DNA from: Lewinellaceae bacterium
GTDB taxonomy: Bacteria; Bacteroidota; Bacteroidia; Chitinophagales; Saprospiraceae
Reading direction: 5' to 3'
Assembly (NCBI GenBank): GCA_020636135.1
Contig: JACJYK010000001.1
Location: forward strand, 62,001 to 126,000
DNA: 64,000 bases
Shown here: in pieces, positions 43,158 through 51,615 of the stretch
Layout of the letters: every line of letters begins with the position of its first letter
Numbering within the stretch: the first letter of the stretch is position 1
Program-made: the position numbers and the translations under genes
The notes under the pieces: generated by a model
What the model saw: only the letters and a program-made list of their open reading frames with translations
Databases searched by the model: none
What the model was told of the DNA's origin: nothing

Positions 43158-45797
43158 TCAGCCACACTTGGAATAGCCGCAGCTCTTGCACATCAGGCAG
43201 CCTTCCTTATACATCAGGCCGTCCGGATCGTCGCACTGCGGGCAGGTAGAGTCCGCTGCTTTGGTGCCGTCTGGAATAAACTGTTTCAGAGCACGGACTA
43301 CGCCGTTCTTCCAAGTGTTGATGTAATCGTCTTCTACGTTTAAGCCATCCACCAGGTCGACCACCTGATTCAGCGGCATGCCGTGACGGAGAACGCCGGA
43401 GATCAGCTTGGCATAGTTCCAGTACACCTTGTCGAAAGAGCGGCTCAGCCCCTCGATGGTTACCTTGTAGCCATCACGGTCCTTAAACTGGAAGTCGTAA
43501 CGCTTGTGGCCTTCCTCATCCTTCTTGCGAATGACCCAGCCGCTGGTCACGTAGTTTGGCAAACGGAACGTATCGTGAGCCCGTCCGGTAAAGATCTCGT
43601 AGGGGCGATCATCGACCAGGCCGATGACGGCCAGCCAGTCTTCGTCGTTGTTCTTGAAGCGGACCACGGCAGCATCTAGTTTGTCGGGACGCTTGGAGGG
43701 GAATCCGGCAACCGCTTTCTTCTCTTCTTTTTTCTCTTTGTCGCTGACCAGGACACCGGCGCGGGAACCTTCGCGGTAGATGGTGCAGCCTTTGCAACCA
43801 CTCTCCCAGGCCGTGAGGTAGATCTTGTTGACCATATCCTCGGTGGTATTTTCCGGTACATTCACGGTCACGCTGATGGAGTGATCCACCCATTTCTGGA
43901 TGGCGCCCTGCATCTTCACTTTCTGGACCCAGTCCACATCGTTGGCGGTAGCCTTGTAGTAGGGTGACCGCTTGATGAGGCCATCCAGCTCAGTACTGGA
44001 CATGCGGGCCACTTTATGGACATCGTAGCCCTGACTCTCTAGCCAGGTGCGGAATTTATGGTGCAGTACGTGGAATTCTTCCCAGTGGTCGCCGACCTCG
44101 TCGATAAAGGACACGTTGGCTTCCTTGTCGGAAGGATTCACCTTACGGCGACGCTTGTAGCTGATCATGAAGGCCGGCTCAATGCCGGAGGTGGTCTGCG
44201 TCATCAGGCTGGTGGTGCCGGTAGGGGCAATGGTCAACAGCGCGATGTTGCGACGGCCGTATTTCAGCATGTCTTCGTATAATTCCGCATCGGCATCTTT
44301 CAATCGATTAATGAATGGGTTCTTTTTCTCTTTGTTGGCGTCAAAGATGGGGAAACCGCCGCGCTCTTTGGCCATAGTGACGGAGGAGCGGTAAGCATTA
44401 ACAGCTAATGTCTGGTGTACTTTTACAGCAAATTCGATGGCTTCGTCGCTGCCATACTGCAGTCCCAGGGCAGCAAGCATATCGCCTTCGGCGGTGATGC
44501 CTACGCCGGTACGGCGGCCTTTGATACACATCTCGCGGATCTTCTCCCACAGGTGCCGCTCGGTGGATTTGATCTCCGTAGACTCTGGGTCGGCATCGAT
44601 CTTTTCCATAATGGCGTCAATCTTCTCCAGCTCCAGGTCGATGATATCGTCCATCATGCGCTGGGCGAGCTGTACGTGCTCGGCAAACAGGTTGAAGTCA
44701 AAGACAGCCAGGTCCGTAAAAGGCTCGTGAACGTAGCTGTACAAGTTGATGGCCAGCAGGCGGCAGCTGTCGTACGGACAGAGCGGGATCTCACCGCAGG
44801 GATTGGTCGATACGGTCTGGAAACCCTGGTCAGCATAACAATCCGGCACCGATTCGTTCAGGATGGTGTCCCAGAAAAGGACGCCGGGCTCGGCAGATTT
44901 CCAGGCATTGTGGATGATCTTGTTCCACAGCGGGGCGGCATCGATGGACTGCTTGACACGGGGATCCTTACTGATGATGGGAAACTGCTGGTTATATTTT
45001 CCGTTGGCTTTTACGGCACGCATAAAATCATCGTCGATGCGCACGGAGATATTGGCTCCGGTTACTTTGCCACGCTCCAGTTTGGCATCGATAAAATCTT
45101 CGGCATCGGGGTGTTTGATGGCGATGGACAGCATCAGGGCTCCACGGCGGCCACCCTGGGCTACTTCACGGGTGGAATTGGAAAAGCGCTCCATGAAGGG
45201 TGCAATACCGGTGGAAGTCAGGGCACTGTTTTTTACCGGAGCACCTTTCGGACGCAGATGGGACAGGTCGTGGCCGACGCCGCCGCGGCGTTTCATCAGC
45301 TGCACCTGCTCCTCATCGGACTTCATAATACCGCCGTAGGAATCGGCCTGGCTGCCGATCACGAAGCAGTTGGACAGGGAAGATACCTGGAGGCGGTTAC
45401 CGATGCCGGCCATGGGACTTCCCTGGGGGACGATGTATCTGAAATGATCCAGTACGTGGAAGAGTTTTTCTTCGGTGACCGGATTGGGATAACGTTGTTC
45501 GACGCGGGCGATCTCGGCGGCGATGCGGCGGTGCATGTCGGCAGGGGTCTGCTCGTACAGGTTGCCGTCAGAATCTTTCAGAGCGTATTTGTTGATCCAT
45601 ACACTTGCAGCAAGTTCATCTCCGTCGAAGTAATCGATACTGGCTTTCAGGGCTTCATCGTAGGTATAGGTTTTTTTCTTGACGCGGGTATCCACTTTCG
45701 GGCGTGCCATTACTTCCATATTAATCGCTTTAAAGTTACCAAATTCCAAATCCAATGTCATATTCGAATATCTTCTAATATGACGTAGGCATCCCAA
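43158..45797 (-). CDS. nrdJ: Adenosylcobalamin-dependent (class II) ribonucleotide reductase
   Basis: Reduces ribonucleotides to deoxyribonucleotides with a B12-generated thiyl radical. About 850-879 residues; the long frame opens at 45797, but starts at 45761 (MTLDLEF) and 45710 (MARPKVDTRVK) are plausible since homologues begin near KKKTYTYDEAL. Seen: first redox Cys in SSLSNCFVIGS (~144), GGVGHDLSHLRP (~172), the active-site loop STNPCGEIPL (~330-339) with thiyl Cys and Glu, TIAPTGTTSLMTQTTSGIEP, and CKGCTIYREGSR (second Cys region). The C-terminus has a zinc-ribbon CPQC...CLMCKSCGYSKCG. It is a single gene with its own terminator; no cobalamin riboswitch box was found in the upstream region. 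Confidence 0.93.
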   Translation of the reverse strand: MGCLRHIRRYSNMTLDLEFGNFKAINMEVMARPKVDTRVKKKTYTYDEALKASIDYFDGDELAASVWINKYALKDSDGNLYEQTPADMHRRIAAEIARVEQRYPNPVTEEKLFHVLDHFRYIVPQGSPMAGIGNRLQVSSLSNCFVIGSQADSYGGIMKSDEEQVQLMKRRGGVGHDLSHLRPKGAPVKNSALTSTGIAPFMERFSNSTREVAQGGRRGALMLSIAIKHPDAEDFIDAKLERGKVTGANISVRIDDDFMRAVKANGKYNQQFPIISKDPRVKQSIDAAPLWNKIIHNAWKSAEPGVLFWDTILNESVPDCYADQGFQTVSTNPCGEIPLCPYDSCRLLAINLYSYVHEPFTDLAVFDFNLFAEHVQLAQRMMDDIIDLELEKIDAIMEKIDADPESTEIKSTERHLWEKIREMCIKGRRTGVGITAEGDMLAALGLQYGSDEAIEFAVKVHQTLAVNAYRSSVTMAKERGGFPIFDANKEKKNPFINRLKDADAELYEDMLKYGRRNIALLTIAPTGTTSLMTQTTSGIEPAFMISYKRRRKVNPSDKEANVSFIDEVGDHWEEFHVLHHKFRTWLESQGYDVHKVARMSSTELDGLIKRSPYYKATANDVDWVQKVKMQGAIQKWVDHSISVTVNVPENTTEDMVNKIYLTAWESGCKGCTIYREGSRAGVLVSDKEKKEEKKAVAGFPSKRPDKLDAAVVRFKNNDEDWLAVIGLVDDRPYEIFTGRAHDTFRLPNYVTSGWVIRKKDEEGHKRYDFQFKDRDGYKVTIEGLSRSFDKVYWNYAKLISGVLRHGMPLNQVVDLVDGLNVEDDYINTWKNGVVRALKQFIPDGTKAADSTCPQCDDPDGLMYKEGCLMCKSCGYSKCG

Positions 45798-46182
45798 AAT
45801 ACAAGCAAGCGATCAACTTTTTTAGGATGGCTGGAGAAAAGTTATTCACATAGTGTGGATAAGCATGTTTTATATTATGACTACCAACTATTTATGAAAC
45901 TGTATTCGACTTATAGAAATTTTTTGTCGATCTCCAGCCTGTTTTTATAGACAAAAAACCAAAAGATGGATGGCTTTTTTTACCACGTAATGTAAATTCG
46001 TAACTGTGTGCGATAACAGCCCGGACAGGAGGTAAAAATGACGCTTTAGATGGTCTCCAGAAGACGGATGAGCGACCGGATAGCATTCCTTTTTGGGGCT
46101 GGTTTCGTTTTTTACTATTTTTAACAACAGGGCATGTGGCGGCACGACCCGGCATGACCCGCCTAACCAAAATTCAGAATCT
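45798..46182. other. Divergent intergenic region upstream of nrdJ and the RraA-like gene
   Basis: A 385-nt gap between two divergent genes, which should hold both promoters. I looked for a cobalamin riboswitch (B12 box and stem) before nrdJ and found none I can support. The first 90 nt of the plus-strand frame that opens at 46093 are probably untranslated, because a signal peptide begins at 46183. Confidence 0.4.
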
Positions 46183-47109
46183 ATGCACAAACATATTGTA
46201 CTCTCCTTGTTTCTCCTGGCCGGATCTTTATCATTGTGGAGCCAGGCGGTAACGCTGACGCCGGATCAGATCATCGCGCTCACACCGCAATGGCAGGGAC
46301 CACGATTTCCCGACGGCAGACCCAACACTCCGGACCGCCTGCTGGAGCGGCTGAAAAACATCTCCCTGGAAGAAGCCTGGGGCATCCTGCGCAATGAGGG
46401 TTACAACAATCAGTACGAGGGCGACTGGAAAGTGATGTGGCCCGGACAGCCCATGGTAGGGCGCGCAGTGACCGCTCAGTATATGCCCCTGCGCCCGGAA
46501 TGGGACAACCTCATCCGTGAACAGGGAAAAAAAGACGGCCGGATCGGCAACACCAACTCCTGGCCCATTGATGTACTCAAAGACGGAGACATCTACATCG
46601 CGGACAGCTATGGCAAGATCATCGACGGCACCCTGATCGGAGATAACCTGGGTAACTCAATCTACGCGCACTCCCACAACGGGGTGATCTTCTACGGATC
46701 GGTACGCGACTGTGAAGGACTCTCCAAAATCGATGGTTTCAATGCCTGGGTCAAGGGTTATGACCCATCATACATACAACAGATGATGCTCTCTTCCATC
46801 AACAATCCTATCCGCATCGGTCGCGCCACGGTATTGCCTGGTGACGTGATCCTTGCCAAAGAAGGAGGGATCATTGCCATTCCTCCACATTTATTGGAGA
46901 AGGTCGTCATCACCTCAGAATTTATTGCACTGCGCGACCAGTTTGGACATCAGCGGCTGCGCGAAGGAAAATATACGCCGGGACAGATCGATGCCCAGTG
47001 GTCCGATGAGATCAAACAGGATTTTATTGCATGGCTCGATGCCAATCCGGATAAGATCCCGATGACCCGCGCTGAATTGGATGCTTTTATGAAAGACCGG
47101 ACCTGGTGA
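46183..47109 (+). CDS. Exported RraA/HMG aldolase-like protein
   Basis: About 308 residues from ATG 46183 (MHKHIVLSLFLLAGSLSLWS, a Sec signal peptide); the frame opens at 46093 but those 30 residues are not signal-like. The RraA fold core is clear: GDIYIADSYGKIIDGTLIGDN, GVIFYGSVRDCEGLSKIDGF (the family's [G]xVRD region with R and D) and VLPGDVILAKEGGIIAIPPH. RraA-like proteins include 4-hydroxy-4-methyl-2-oxoglutarate aldolases and related pyruvate-aldolases. Export is unusual for this family and suggests a periplasmic reaction. Followed 79 nt later by a Tat-exported enolase-superfamily enzyme, probably the same pathway. Confidence 0.85.
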   Translation: MHKHIVLSLFLLAGSLSLWSQAVTLTPDQIIALTPQWQGPRFPDGRPNTPDRLLERLKNISLEEAWGILRNEGYNNQYEGDWKVMWPGQPMVGRAVTAQYMPLRPEWDNLIREQGKKDGRIGNTNSWPIDVLKDGDIYIADSYGKIIDGTLIGDNLGNSIYAHSHNGVIFYGSVRDCEGLSKIDGFNAWVKGYDPSYIQQMMLSSINNPIRIGRATVLPGDVILAKEGGIIAIPPHLLEKVVITSEFIALRDQFGHQRLREGKYTPGQIDAQWSDEIKQDFIAWLDANPDKIPMTRAELDAFMKDRTW

Positions 47110-47188
47110 TGAGCCAGCAAGTCAGTAGTGAGTAATCAGTAGACAGTAGTCAGAAATCTTAAATCTCAAATCATAAATCTTTAACCCC

Positions 47189-48640
47189 ATGTCTTCTCCT
47201 TCGAAAAAATTTCTTGAACGCTTTGGTGTCCGCGATAATGAACAAACGGACAATAGCGCTAATAGCCGGCGTGATTTCATTCGTAAATCCGGTATGGGCG
47301 GACTGGCCCTGGGAGCCATGATGGCGGCGCCGATCACGGAGACGCTGGAATACACTACGCAGAAGGTGAACCGCGCTTCGGCACCCACTGACCTGAAGAT
47401 CACCGATATGCGTTATGCGACGGTGATGAACAGTACCGGCCGCTGCCCGGTTATCCGGATCGATACCAATCAGGGAATATATGGATTGGGAGAAGTGCGT
47501 GATGGTGCCAATTGGAGGTATGCGCTATTTCTCAAGTCCCGGATCCTGGGCCTGAACCCATGCAATGTTGAGATGGTCTTCAAGCGCATCAAACAATTCG
47601 GATACCATGGCAGGCAGGCAGGAGGAGTCTGTGCCGTGGAGATGGCCCTCTGGGACCTGGCCGGCAAAGCTTATGGAGTCCCTGCTTACCAGTTGCTGGG
47701 TGGAAAGTATCGCGACAAGGTACGCCTGTACGCCGATACACCGGAGGTGGATGATCCGGCAGGTTTCGCAGAAAAGATGCGAACCCGCGTAGAGGATCAG
47801 GGCTTCACCTTCCTGAAAATGGATTTCGGTTTGCGCATGCTAGCAGACATACCCGGTACCATTGTCAACTCCAACTTCTGGGATATCCGCCGTCAATGGG
47901 ATATGTCTCCCGGGAGCTATGGGGCGACAGAGCACCCCTTCACTGCGGTACAGATCACCGAGAAGGGGCTGGACATTCTCACGGACTATGTATCGCGGGT
48001 TCGCGAAGCGGTAGGCTACGAGATCCCCCTGGCGTCCGACCATTACGGCCATTTTGATTTGAATAATGCGATCCGTCTGGGCCGGGCCATGGAGCCCTTC
48101 CGTCTGGCCTGGTTAGAGGACCTCATACCCTGGAAATACACGGAACAGCTGGCGGAAATAGCCCGTGCCATCGAAACGCCGGTTTTGACGGGAGAAGATA
48201 TCTACCTGAAGGAAGAATTCATCAAATTGATTGATAACCGGGCAGTGGACATCGTTCATCCCGACCTGGCCAGCGCTGGAGGTTTATTGGAAACCAAGAA
48301 GATCGGCGATTACGGCGAAGATCACGGTGTGGCGATGGCCATGCATTTTGCCGGCACACCTATCTCTTTTATGGCCAACGTACACTGTGCTGCGGCCACC
48401 CAGAATTTCATTGCCCTCGAACACCATTCCATCGATGTGCCTTACTGGAATGACCTGGCCAATACCGGTGGTGAGCCGATGATCGAGAAAGGATTTGCCA
48501 TCGTACCTGAGCGTCCGGGCCTTGGCATAGAACTGAACGAGGAGATCGCAAGGCAGCACCTGGATCCGGAGGATCAGTCATTCTTCCGTCCGACACCGGA
48601 GTGGGATGACGTGCGGTCGTGGGACCGGTTGTGGAGTTGA
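47189..48640 (+). CDS. Enolase-superfamily (mandelate racemase/muconate lactonising) enzyme with Tat signal
   Basis: A 483-residue enzyme. A Tat signal is visible at residues ~28-50 (SRRDFIRKSGMGGLALGAMM), so it is folded in the cytoplasm and exported with its metal. The MR/MLE barrel follows: CAVEMALWDLAGKAYGVPAY, the catalytic-Lys strand FLKMDFG, the metal ligands in IPLASDHYGHFDL (Asp), AWLEDLIPW (Glu) and LTGEDIYL (Glu), and the late DIVHPDLASAGG and AMAMHFAGTP. These enzymes dehydrate or epimerise sugar acids; the exact substrate is not clear. Placed right after an exported RraA-like aldolase, it could produce the keto acid that the aldolase cleaves (inference). Confidence 0.88.
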   Translation: MSSPSKKFLERFGVRDNEQTDNSANSRRDFIRKSGMGGLALGAMMAAPITETLEYTTQKVNRASAPTDLKITDMRYATVMNSTGRCPVIRIDTNQGIYGLGEVRDGANWRYALFLKSRILGLNPCNVEMVFKRIKQFGYHGRQAGGVCAVEMALWDLAGKAYGVPAYQLLGGKYRDKVRLYADTPEVDDPAGFAEKMRTRVEDQGFTFLKMDFGLRMLADIPGTIVNSNFWDIRRQWDMSPGSYGATEHPFTAVQITEKGLDILTDYVSRVREAVGYEIPLASDHYGHFDLNNAIRLGRAMEPFRLAWLEDLIPWKYTEQLAEIARAIETPVLTGEDIYLKEEFIKLIDNRAVDIVHPDLASAGGLLETKKIGDYGEDHGVAMAMHFAGTPISFMANVHCAAATQNFIALEHHSIDVPYWNDLANTGGEPMIEKGFAIVPERPGLGIELNEEIARQHLDPEDQSFFRPTPEWDDVRSWDRLWS

Positions 48641-49372
48641 TGGGGAGGGAAAGAGGTATTAGAAGTAAAAAAGGTAGCAGAGGTATCAGAAGTGGCAAAG
48701 GTTCCCATAGCCCCGCGGCTCAGCCTGGGGGACAAAGCATGGTGCATGGAGCATGGAGCATGGAGCGAGGAGGTAGCAGAGGTATCAGAGGTAAAAAAGG
48801 TATCAGAAGTATCAGAAGTGGCAAAGGTTTCCATAGCCCCACGGCTTCAGCCTGGGGGACAAAGCATGGTGCATTGGGCATGGAGCATGGAGCGAGGAGG
48901 TAGCAGAGGTATCAGAAGTAAAAAAGGTTGCAGAGGTATCAGAAGTAAAAAAGGTTCCCATAGCCCCACGGCCTCAGCCTGGGGGACAAAGCATGGTCGC
49001 GACCGCCACGACTGCATGGAGCGAGGAGGTAGCAGAGGTGTCCATGGGTGGAAAAGGTTCCCATAGCCCCACGGCCTCAGCCTGGGGGACAAAAAATGGT
49101 GCATGGAGCATGGAGCATGGAGCATTGGGCATGGAGCATGGAGGTAGCAGAGGAATCAGAAGCATAACACCTTATAACCCCACGGCTTCAGCCTGGGGAA
49201 CCTAGCATGGAGCATGGAGCATGGAGCATGGAGCATGGAGCATGGAGCATAGGGCGAGGTGCATAGAGGAAAGAGGTATCATAGGGTGCAGATGTCTCTA
49301 TAAACCTACGGCTTCAGCCTGGGGAAACACGTCCCTATAACCCTACGGCTTCAGCCTGCGGAATGCGATGCG
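48641..49372 (+). repeat. Composite repeat island: 9-nt, 7-nt and hairpin elements
   Basis: About 730 nt built from three elements. (a) A 9-nt period array of GTATCAGAA / GTAGCAGAG / GTAAAAAAG. (b) A hairpin, CCCCACGGCTTCAGCCTGGGG and variants, in seven copies starting at 48711, 48837, 48964, 49067, 49178, 49305 and 49341. (c) A 7-nt tandem GCATGGA, with six exact copies at 49205-49246. The first larger unit (a-b-c) recurs about every 100-130 nt. Because the 9-nt element keeps phase, spurious frames appear on both strands; none looks like a protein. It separates the enolase-family gene from the Pycsar-type effector and shares no sequence with the 16.9-19 kb repeats. Confidence 0.85.
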
Positions 49373-49960
49373 TTAATTCCGGGTAATCAGCATAACGATC
49401 AGGGCCAGAGCCGATGCCGAAATTCCCAGGATAAATACCAGGAAACAGATACGGATCTTATGGTATTTCTGGCCGATGCTCCTGCCGAGAAAATAAAGGT
49501 CCAATTTGATGGAATCCAGGATCAGTTCGGGTTCTGCCAGGGTCTCCTCGAGCATTTCAAAATAATTTTCCCGCTGCATCCGGTAATAATTACCAAAGAA
49601 GAACGGGCTCATCCGGGTCCGATCTCCCGTATCCGCCTTTACTTTTTGCGTGCCCATCTTAACCGGCCGGGTGGCCAGGGCGGCAATGATGATGCATGCC
49701 ACACAAGTGATCGCCAGCAGGATCAGCGGGACATAGAGACGGTAAAGGATAATTTCATCAAGATTGGACAGGACAATCGGAATCAGAAATGTCAGCATCA
49801 GCGAATTTAAACTCATCAGGATGTTCGCCTTACTGTCCGCAATGCTGGTCAGGTCGATGTTGTTGCGATAGGTCGTCCGGATGATATTGATCGCTTCTTT
49901 GCTGATGCCAAGCTTCTTCTTCTTTTTTTCTTTTTCGGTTTTTGGTGTTTCTTCGTCCAT
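49373..49960 (-). CDS. Orphan Pycsar-type effector (DUF5706/PycTM) membrane protein
   Basis: About 195 residues from ATG 49960 (MDEETPKTEKEKKKKKLG); the frame opens nine codons earlier. The family hallmark is the segment IIRTTYRNNIDLTSIADSKA followed by NILMSLNSLMLTFLIPIVLS, the first of an expected four membrane helices (another is LYVPLILLAITCVACIIIAA, and a C-terminal helix ends LALIVMLI). The cytoplasmic loop contains MSPFFFGNYYRMQRENYFEM. Pycsar effectors are cyclic-pyrimidine-triggered membrane proteins of the anti-phage Pycsar systems. Here there is no nucleotide cyclase beside it: the neighbours are a repeat island and two small enzyme genes, so a defence role is not supported by context. 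Confidence 0.8.
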   Translation of the reverse strand: MDEETPKTEKEKKKKKLGISKEAINIIRTTYRNNIDLTSIADSKANILMSLNSLMLTFLIPIVLSNLDEIILYRLYVPLILLAITCVACIIIAALATRPVKMGTQKVKADTGDRTRMSPFFFGNYYRMQRENYFEMLEETLAEPELILDSIKLDLYFLGRSIGQKYHKIRICFLVFILGISASALALIVMLITRN

Positions 49961-50143
49961 GAATGTAGGGATATACCTTCCCCTCAATGAGAGAAGTATC
50001 TCAAAATAATCAAAAATTTAAGGTATTGTATTTTGTCTCGATATGCAATTCCCTGAGCATGCTGCCGGGAGATATAAAAATGCACCGTGCAAAGGCGGGA
50101 TGTATCTTTGCCTTTCTGAATGATGTACTAAAAAACTCACCTT

Positions 50144-50470
50144 ATGATTGCACAGACTCCTCAGCCTCCCTACTATGCCGTGCTGTTCACATCACTCCGA
50201 ACCGAAGGGGACCAGGGTTATGGAACCATGGCAGACCGGATGGAAGAGTTAGCCATGCAACAGCCGGGATACCTGGGTCATGAAAGCGCCCGCGATGGCT
50301 TGGGCATCACCATATCCTACTGGGCAAGCCTGGAGGATATCCGGAACTGGAAACGGCAGGCAGAACACTGGGAGGCACAACAGCGTGGACGGTCTACCTG
50401 GTACAGCGAATACAAAGTCCGGATCTGTAAGGTGGATCGGGACTATGGATTTACTGCAGGCAACCCGTAG
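50144..50470 (+). CDS. Antibiotic biosynthesis monooxygenase (ABM) domain protein
   Basis: A 108-residue ferredoxin-like alpha/beta domain of the ABM family: PPYYAVLFTSLRTE, MADRMEELAMQQPGYLGHES, GLGITISYWASLEDIRNWK, and the C-terminal EYKVRICKVDRDYGF with the Arg-rich stretch HWEAQQRGRSTWYSEY. Dimeric ABM proteins oxidise polycyclic or haem-like substrates without a cofactor; the substrate is unknown. It is followed by a VOC-type gene on the same strand (94-nt gap), with which it may be cotranscribed. Confidence 0.8.
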   Translation: MIAQTPQPPYYAVLFTSLRTEGDQGYGTMADRMEELAMQQPGYLGHESARDGLGITISYWASLEDIRNWKRQAEHWEAQQRGRSTWYSEYKVRICKVDRDYGFTAGNP

Positions 50471-50563
50471 GTGCAATCATACCGTTTATTTGGCGTAAAC
50501 CACCATTTCCCGTGCCGTTGCAAAGGCAGAAATTTGCATTATACCTTTTAATGACAGCTCATC

Positions 50564-50980
50564 ATGGCTCAATTAGCAAATTATCTGCACTTCAATGGCA
50601 ACTGCCAGGAGGCAATGACCTATTACCAATCCTGCCTGGGAGGAGAACTGACCCTGCAAAGGATATCCGAATCACCGATAGCTGACCAATGCCCGGCTGG
50701 GATTCAGCATCAGATTCTGCATGGTACGCTGCAAAACGGATCGCTGGTGGTGATGGCCTCCGATATGATTGCGCCCGGCAAGCCCTATCAGGTAGGCAAT
50801 CACATTGCCTTATCGCTTGCCTGCGACAGTGAAGACCAACTGCGTTCCCTGTTTGACAAATTATCAGCAGGTGGAAATATCATGGATCCGGTGCGGGTCC
50901 AGTTTTGGGGCGCTGTCTTTGGCTTCTGTGAAGACCGGTACGGATTCCGCTGGATGCTGCATTATCAATTACCAGCTTAA
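50564..50980 (+). CDS. VOC-superfamily (PhnB/YdcJ-like) protein
   Basis: A 138-residue glyoxalase-fold protein. Start ATG 50564 fits MAQLANYLHFNGNCQEAMTY. PhnB-like landmarks are EAMTYYQSCLGGELTLQRI, GIQHQILHGTLQNGSLVVMA, NHIALSLACDSEDQLRSLFD and WGAVFGFCEDRYGFRWMLHY, where the final stretch carries the usual metal-ligand Glu/Asp and aromatic residues. The substrate is unknown. It is distinct from the VOC protein at 10071. Confidence 0.8.
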   Translation: MAQLANYLHFNGNCQEAMTYYQSCLGGELTLQRISESPIADQCPAGIQHQILHGTLQNGSLVVMASDMIAPGKPYQVGNHIALSLACDSEDQLRSLFDKLSAGGNIMDPVRVQFWGAVFGFCEDRYGFRWMLHYQLPA

Positions 50981-50990
50981 GGTGCCGAAA

Positions 50991-51518
50991 TTATTCTCCG
51001 CCTTCTTCCCCTACTCCCGATGCTGTGGCCTGGTTGATGGCTTCCACTTCCTTATCGATAAAGTAAAGACTGTTCGAGCCATCACCGATCAGGCGAATGC
51101 GGTCAAGGATATTTCGCATCAGGTCTTCTTCCTCCCGTTGCTCAGCTATATACCATTGTAAAAAGTGGTGGGTGGAATAATCCTTCTCCTCATCGGCCAA
51201 CTGGACCAGATGGTTGATGGATTTGGTGACTTTCTGCTCGTGAGCATACACTTGTTCGAACATGGACCGGACCGAATCGTAGTCCTGGGGTGGCTGGCTG
51301 ACAGCCGGGATTACGGCGCGTCCGGCGACGGTGGACATGTAGTTGACGATCCGTAACATGTGTTCTTTTTCCTCATCCGACTGGCGGCGCATAAATGAAG
51401 TACATCCGCGCAGGCCCTGGTGGTCACACCACGACGCCATGGCCAGGTATAAAAATGAGGCATATGCTTCAAGGCCCATTTGTTCATTCAGGGCCGTTTC
51501 CATTTTCTTCGAGATCAT
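50991..51518 (-). CDS. Ferritin (non-haem iron storage)
   Basis: A 175-residue four-helix-bundle ferritin. The ferroxidase site is assembled from ALNEQMGLEAYASFLYLAMA (Glu, Tyr), SDEEKEHMLRIVNYM (two Glu and a His) and the later AEQREEEDLMRNILDRI (Glu), with a C-terminal extension. Length and spacing match bacterial FtnA. It stores iron as ferric oxide and protects against Fenton chemistry. Monocistronic, minus strand, between the VOC gene and the paa genes; convergent with the VOC gene. Confidence 0.93.
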   Translation of the reverse strand: MISKKMETALNEQMGLEAYASFLYLAMASWCDHQGLRGCTSFMRRQSDEEKEHMLRIVNYMSTVAGRAVIPAVSQPPQDYDSVRSMFEQVYAHEQKVTKSINHLVQLADEEKDYSTHHFLQWYIAEQREEEDLMRNILDRIRLIGDGSNSLYFIDKEVEAINQATASGVGEEGGE

Positions 51519-51615
51519 TCGGTCGATGTTATTAAGATGATGTAATCAGAAGGGACAATCCTTCTCCAGGTACAAGACCTGAATTATGTTAGAAACAAGG
51601 AGAAGGGATCATGGT

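Noticed and set aside
44415..45788. 457-residue plus-strand frame inside nrdJ
   Set aside because: It is antisense to a strongly conserved ribonucleotide reductase and has no domain of its own; it arises from codon composition.
45798..46182. Cobalamin riboswitch upstream of the B12-dependent ribonucleotide reductase
   Set aside because: I found no B12-box-like consensus or supporting stem in the leader.
48574..49205. Frames on both strands in the 48.6-49.2 kb island (MLHAPCSMHH-like and VAEVSEVKKV-like sequence)
   Set aside because: They are translations of 7-nt and 9-nt tandem repeats and occur in several frames at once, so they are not genes.
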